IMG/VR virus record: IMGVR_UViG_3300027896_000228
Coordinates: 1 to 23,372 of that record
Direction: 5' to 3' (one strand)
DNA: 23,372 nt
From: a virus
A program made the translations under genes and the position numbers. The notes beneath the pieces were generated by a model. It worked only from the letters and a program-made list of their open reading frames with translations. It did not search any database and had not been told where the DNA came from. Shown here piece by piece: positions 21,434 to 23,372 of the stretch (the first letter of the stretch is position 1; every line of letters begins with the position of its first letter).

Positions 21434-21634
21434 ATGACGGTTCTGAAAGGGCAAATCCACCGGGAGGTGGTTGTCCACGACATCAAGAGGCCGGTCATCG
21501 TGACCATGGACGCCGAGACGAAGCGCCTCGGTTTCCACGAGAAAGTGTGTAGGCACATCTACTGGCTCCCCATCTACACCTGCTTCGCGATGGCTATAGC
21601 GGCGGAAGGGCAGGGCAAGAGTAGAAAAGAATGA
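21434..21634 (+). CDS. Small hypothetical protein, first gene of promoter-driven module
   Basis: This is a 66-residue protein. AAAGGAG (21419-21425) is 8 nt before ATG 21434. An alternative ATG at 21430 opens a different, shorter frame. It has a short beta-type start (LKGQIHREVVVHDIKRPVIVTMD), HEKVCRHIYWLPIYTCFAMAIAAEG with a mildly hydrophobic stretch, and a basic end (GKSRKE). Overlap with the next gene is ATGA. Expressed from its own promoter, it may be made early, so a host-interaction role is possible, but nothing in the sequence identifies one. Confidence 0.7.
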   Translation: MTVLKGQIHREVVVHDIKRPVIVTMDAETKRLGFHEKVCRHIYWLPIYTCFAMAIAAEGQGKSRKE

Positions 21635-21831
21635 AGAGGGAAAGCAAGGACGACTGCAAAGAGCCGGTAATGGTCTGGGAACTTCCACGTTACAAGAGGT
21701 CTAAGGAATCTGGGCTCGAAAGGTCCGAGGGCCCGGAAGAAGATGATGTCGCAGAGGTCATTCACATTAACAAGAGATTCATCAAGCAGGCCCTGAAGCG
21801 GTTCGAGCGCTATCGGCTGAGAGGCTGGTGA
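21631..21831 (+). CDS. Small highly charged hypothetical protein
   Basis: This is a 66-residue protein coupled by ATGA to the gene before. Very rich in Lys/Arg/Glu (KRESKDDCKEPVM, then RYKRSKESGLERSEGPEEDD) with a basic C-terminal helix (NKRFIKQALKRFERYRLRGW). The basic helix could bind nucleic acid or membranes. No known motif. Confidence 0.65.
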   Translation: MKRESKDDCKEPVMVWELPRYKRSKESGLERSEGPEEDDVAEVIHINKRFIKQALKRFERYRLRGW

Positions 21832-21834
21832 GTT

Positions 21835-21918
21835 ATGCGCGATAGCCAGCGCTCAAGACTCTACGGCGCGGAGCGCCTCGCCGCCCTGCCGGACGCGCCG
21901 GAAAAGGAGGGGGCATGA
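21835..21918 (+). CDS. Possible 27-residue peptide
   Basis: The frame runs from ATG 21835, just after the previous stop, to TGA 21916-21918, overlapping the next ATG. Arg/Ala-rich (RDSQRSRLYGAERLAALPDA). It has only a weak GGTGAG-type site. It may be a real small peptide, a leader for the next gene, or spacer sequence. Confidence 0.3.
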   Translation: MRDSQRSRLYGAERLAALPDAPEKEGA

Positions 21919-22094
21919 GCGATGTGAAATTGGAAGTTTTGCTATCCATACTCAATCCGAGATGCCCGTATTGGAAGTATGAATTCAGCTCGTTTGGCTC
22001 TTGCTCAAAGATGCCGGAAAACGAAGATAAGCCTCCGCTTACCCAATGCGACGCCTCTGTTAAGGACTGTGAATTAAAGGAGTGGAAACCATGA
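21915..22094 (+). CDS. Small cysteine-containing protein (59 residues)
   Basis: Start ATG 21915 has a very strong AAGGAGG at 21904-21910 (4 nt spacing) and TGA at 22092-22094. The protein has four cysteines (Cys17, 30, 45, 52) in NPRCPYWKY, FGSCSKMP, LTQCDASVKDC. Four spread cysteines suggest a metal site or disulfides. The stop overlaps the next start (ATGA). It is short but the ribosome site and coupling make it convincing. Function unknown. Confidence 0.65.
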   Translation: MSDVKLEVLLSILNPRCPYWKYEFSSFGSCSKMPENEDKPPLTQCDASVKDCELKEWKP

Positions 22095-22387
22095 CCATCT
22101 CGAAAGATAGGATTGCGGAGTTGCGGGAGCGGTTGAAGATTTGTATCAATGATGGTGAATACAACCTAGACCACGAGAAAGTTCGAGATTATATCGACCT
22201 TCTCGCCGCCCTCGATGAGCTGGAGCGGCTACGGAAAGAACTGGAGGCACGGAAGGAAATCATGGCCGAAGACTTCTTGGCGATAGACCGGTGGGCCAAG
22301 GAATCCCATCAGCAACAGGCCCAAGCCGAGCAACGATACGCCGAACTAGTGGAGACTGTTAGCAGACGAACTGACCAGAACAAATGA
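22091..22387 (+). CDS. Small coiled-coil protein
   Basis: This is a 98-residue protein. ATG 22091 is preferred over GTG 22082: AAGGAG (22076-22081) is 9 nt upstream and directly abuts the GTG. Heptad-like pattern: TISKDRIAELRERLKICIND, then LAALDELERLRKELEARKEI, then QQQAQAEQRYAELVETVSRR. No catalytic motif. The stop overlaps the methyltransferase start (ATGA), so it is co-translated with it and may be a partner or unrelated small phage protein. Confidence 0.7.
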   Translation: MTISKDRIAELRERLKICINDGEYNLDHEKVRDYIDLLAALDELERLRKELEARKEIMAEDFLAIDRWAKESHQQQAQAEQRYAELVETVSRRTDQNK

Positions 22388-23037
22388 ATTACCCAACCGA
22401 TTTCATTGACAACATAATTTGCGGGGACTCTTTAGAGATAATGAAGAGTATTCCAGACAAGTCTATTGATGTTATTCTCACAGACCCCCCGTATGGAGTT
22501 GGAGTAGAATACGACAGTTTCCAAGATACCCAAGACAATCTCTTGGCTCTTATTCAGCCAATGATGAAAGAAATGCTAAGAGTATCAAAACGATGCGCGT
22601 TGACTTGTGGGCATACAAACATATGGAAATATCCAGAGGCGACATGGATAATGGCATGGGTCAATAGCGCAGGAAATAATCGCAACAGTTGGGGGTTTAC
22701 TTGTTGGCAACCAATTTTGTGTTATGGCAAAGACCCATTTTTAGCAAATGGGATGGGGGCTAGACAAGATATTATAGTTCACAACGAATCTGCTCCAGAT
22801 GTAAAACATCCTGTTCCCAAGCCGGTAGAGTTTTGGAAAAGACTCTTGTTGAGAGTTAGCGTAAAATCGACAGACATTGTGCTTGACCCATTCATGGGGA
22901 GTGGGACAACCGCCATTGTTTGTAAAGAAACCGGCAGGCATTATATCGGGATAGAAATAAGCCAAAGTTATTGCGACATCGCCAAAAACAGACTAATACA
23001 ATCCTCTTTTGAGCCATCTCTTTTTGGTAATCAATGA
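22384..23037 (+). CDS. DNA methyltransferase (adenine-N6 or cytosine-N4)
   Basis: This 217-residue protein transfers methyl groups from AdoMet to bases in phage DNA, usually to block host restriction. Catalytic motif DPPYG (Asp34-Tyr37) comes first and the AdoMet-binding motif DPFMGSGTT (168-176) later, followed by GIEISQSYCDIA. Order catalytic-before-binding is the beta class, and DPPY means adenine-N6 or cytosine-N4, not C5. No SD is seen; translation probably couples to the gene before (ATGA). Codons here (aga, ata, tta) are clearly more AT-ending than the structural genes, suggesting recent acquisition. No restriction enzyme gene lies nearby. Confidence 0.93.
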   Translation: MNYPTDFIDNIICGDSLEIMKSIPDKSIDVILTDPPYGVGVEYDSFQDTQDNLLALIQPMMKEMLRVSKRCALTCGHTNIWKYPEATWIMAWVNSAGNNRNSWGFTCWQPILCYGKDPFLANGMGARQDIIVHNESAPDVKHPVPKPVEFWKRLLLRVSVKSTDIVLDPFMGSGTTAIVCKETGRHYIGIEISQSYCDIAKNRLIQSSFEPSLFGNQ

Positions 23038-23270
23038 CCCAAAGACTGACTAAGTTCGTGGCCCGACTCGTTTCGGGGGGTGAGACAGACCTTGGGGAGT
23101 TGTATAAACTTTGTTTAGACCAGACCGCATCGTGGAAGCCCCGGCCCGAACCAGAAGCGATGGAAAAGGTCATCACCATCTACAACTGGAAGAACGGCCC
23201 TGGCTACGGGGTCTGCGACTGCGTCCAGGACATCACAGAATGGCACATCGGCTCTATGACATTTTTCTGA
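23034..23270 (+). CDS. Small hypothetical protein
   Basis: This is a 78-residue protein coupled to the methyltransferase gene (ATGA at 23034-23037). It has an amphipathic N-terminus (TQRLTKFVARLVSGGETDLGEL), a charged middle (KPRPEPEAMEK) and CDC near the end (GVCDCVQDITEW). GC-ending codons return here, unlike the methyltransferase gene. No motif or homolog recognised. Confidence 0.6.
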   Translation: MTQRLTKFVARLVSGGETDLGELYKLCLDQTASWKPRPEPEAMEKVITIYNWKNGPGYGVCDCVQDITEWHIGSMTFF

Positions 23271-23372
23271 AACATAAGATTTTCACAGAACAAACTCTAA
23301 TAGATGCGCCTCCGATTATCAAGGGCATTCGTTCTGGCATCATTTCCAAAATACACAGCGACCTCACCAAAA
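23240..23372 (+). CDS. Partial hypothetical protein, cut by right edge
   Basis: This frame is open from ATG 23240 to the window end, with no stop. It overlaps the end of the preceding gene by 31 bases. An AGGA at 23227-23230 lies 9 nt upstream. The visible start MAHRLYDIFLKHKIFTEQTL is amphipathic-helical, then IKGIRSGIISKIHSDL. No motif is seen in the visible part. Confidence 0.5.
   Translation, partial: MAHRLYDIFLKHKIFTEQTLIDAPPIIKGIRSGIISKIHSDLTK

Noticed and set aside
21233-21688. Minus-strand 151-codon frame through the intergenic region
   Set aside because: It overlaps the promoter and two plus-strand small genes, its start lies inside a plus-strand gene, and the translation has no recognisable features.
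1-23372. CRISPR arrays, tRNA genes, insertion sequences, attachment sites
   Set aside because: No regularly spaced repeats, tRNA-like folds, transposase motifs or integrase genes were seen on either strand; att sites cannot be judged without flanking sequence.

Overview
The window is the structural half of a tailed bacteriophage or prophage genome. Every convincing gene lies on the + strand, packed tightly with ATGA, GTGA or TAATG overlaps and strong AGGAGG-type ribosome binding sites. A tail tube, frameshifted tail chaperones and a tape measure are present, and no contractile sheath gene is seen, so a siphovirus-like particle is the best fit. The host is a bacterium: the Shine-Dalgarno sites are strong and there is one textbook sigma-70-type promoter. 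The DNA is fairly GC-rich, but nothing here identifies the host taxon. No tRNA, rRNA, integrase, insertion sequence or CRISPR array was seen.

Layout. 1-716: two small coupled membrane/coiled-coil proteins, the first cut by the window edge. 713-2915: small terminase, a small membrane protein, large terminase. 2917-5091: portal fused to a MuF-like head-morphogenesis domain. 5103-7478: one uninterrupted frame carrying an HK97-type prohead protease, an accessory domain and the HK97-fold major capsid protein, with a strong internal ribosome site and GTG start at 6156 for free capsid protein. 7489-7884: probable capsid accessory protein. Two tandem hairpins at 7896-7947 follow it. 7976-9914: head-tail connector and neck genes. 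9926-11555: a small protein, a two-module carbohydrate-binding-like protein and an Ig-like protein. 11569-13325: tail tube, then G/GT tail chaperones joined by a -1 frameshift (AAAAAAC slip site plus a 3' stem-loop). 13337-15643: tape measure. 15653-19560: distal tail protein and a 1173-residue tail hub into which lectin-like modules have been inserted. 19571-20398: tail fibre. 20398-21154: three small genes (unknown, zinc ribbon, Ig-like).

At 21155-21433 the structural run ends in a gap with small stem-loops, an AT-rich tract and a sigma-70 promoter (TTGACT-17-TATAAT) with a perfect palindrome in its spacer. It drives a second transcription unit of very small unknown proteins, an orphan DNA methyltransferase, a small protein and a gene cut by the right edge.

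The most distinctive points are: (1) the protease-capsid fusion with an internal capsid start; (2) a well-formed frameshift element for the tail chaperones; (3) at least five jelly-roll/LamG lectin-like modules spread over two tail-region proteins, with the modules in the hub interrupting the hub fold; (4) a possible CTG start for one of the lectin-like genes; (5) a promoter-driven module of tiny unknown proteins.
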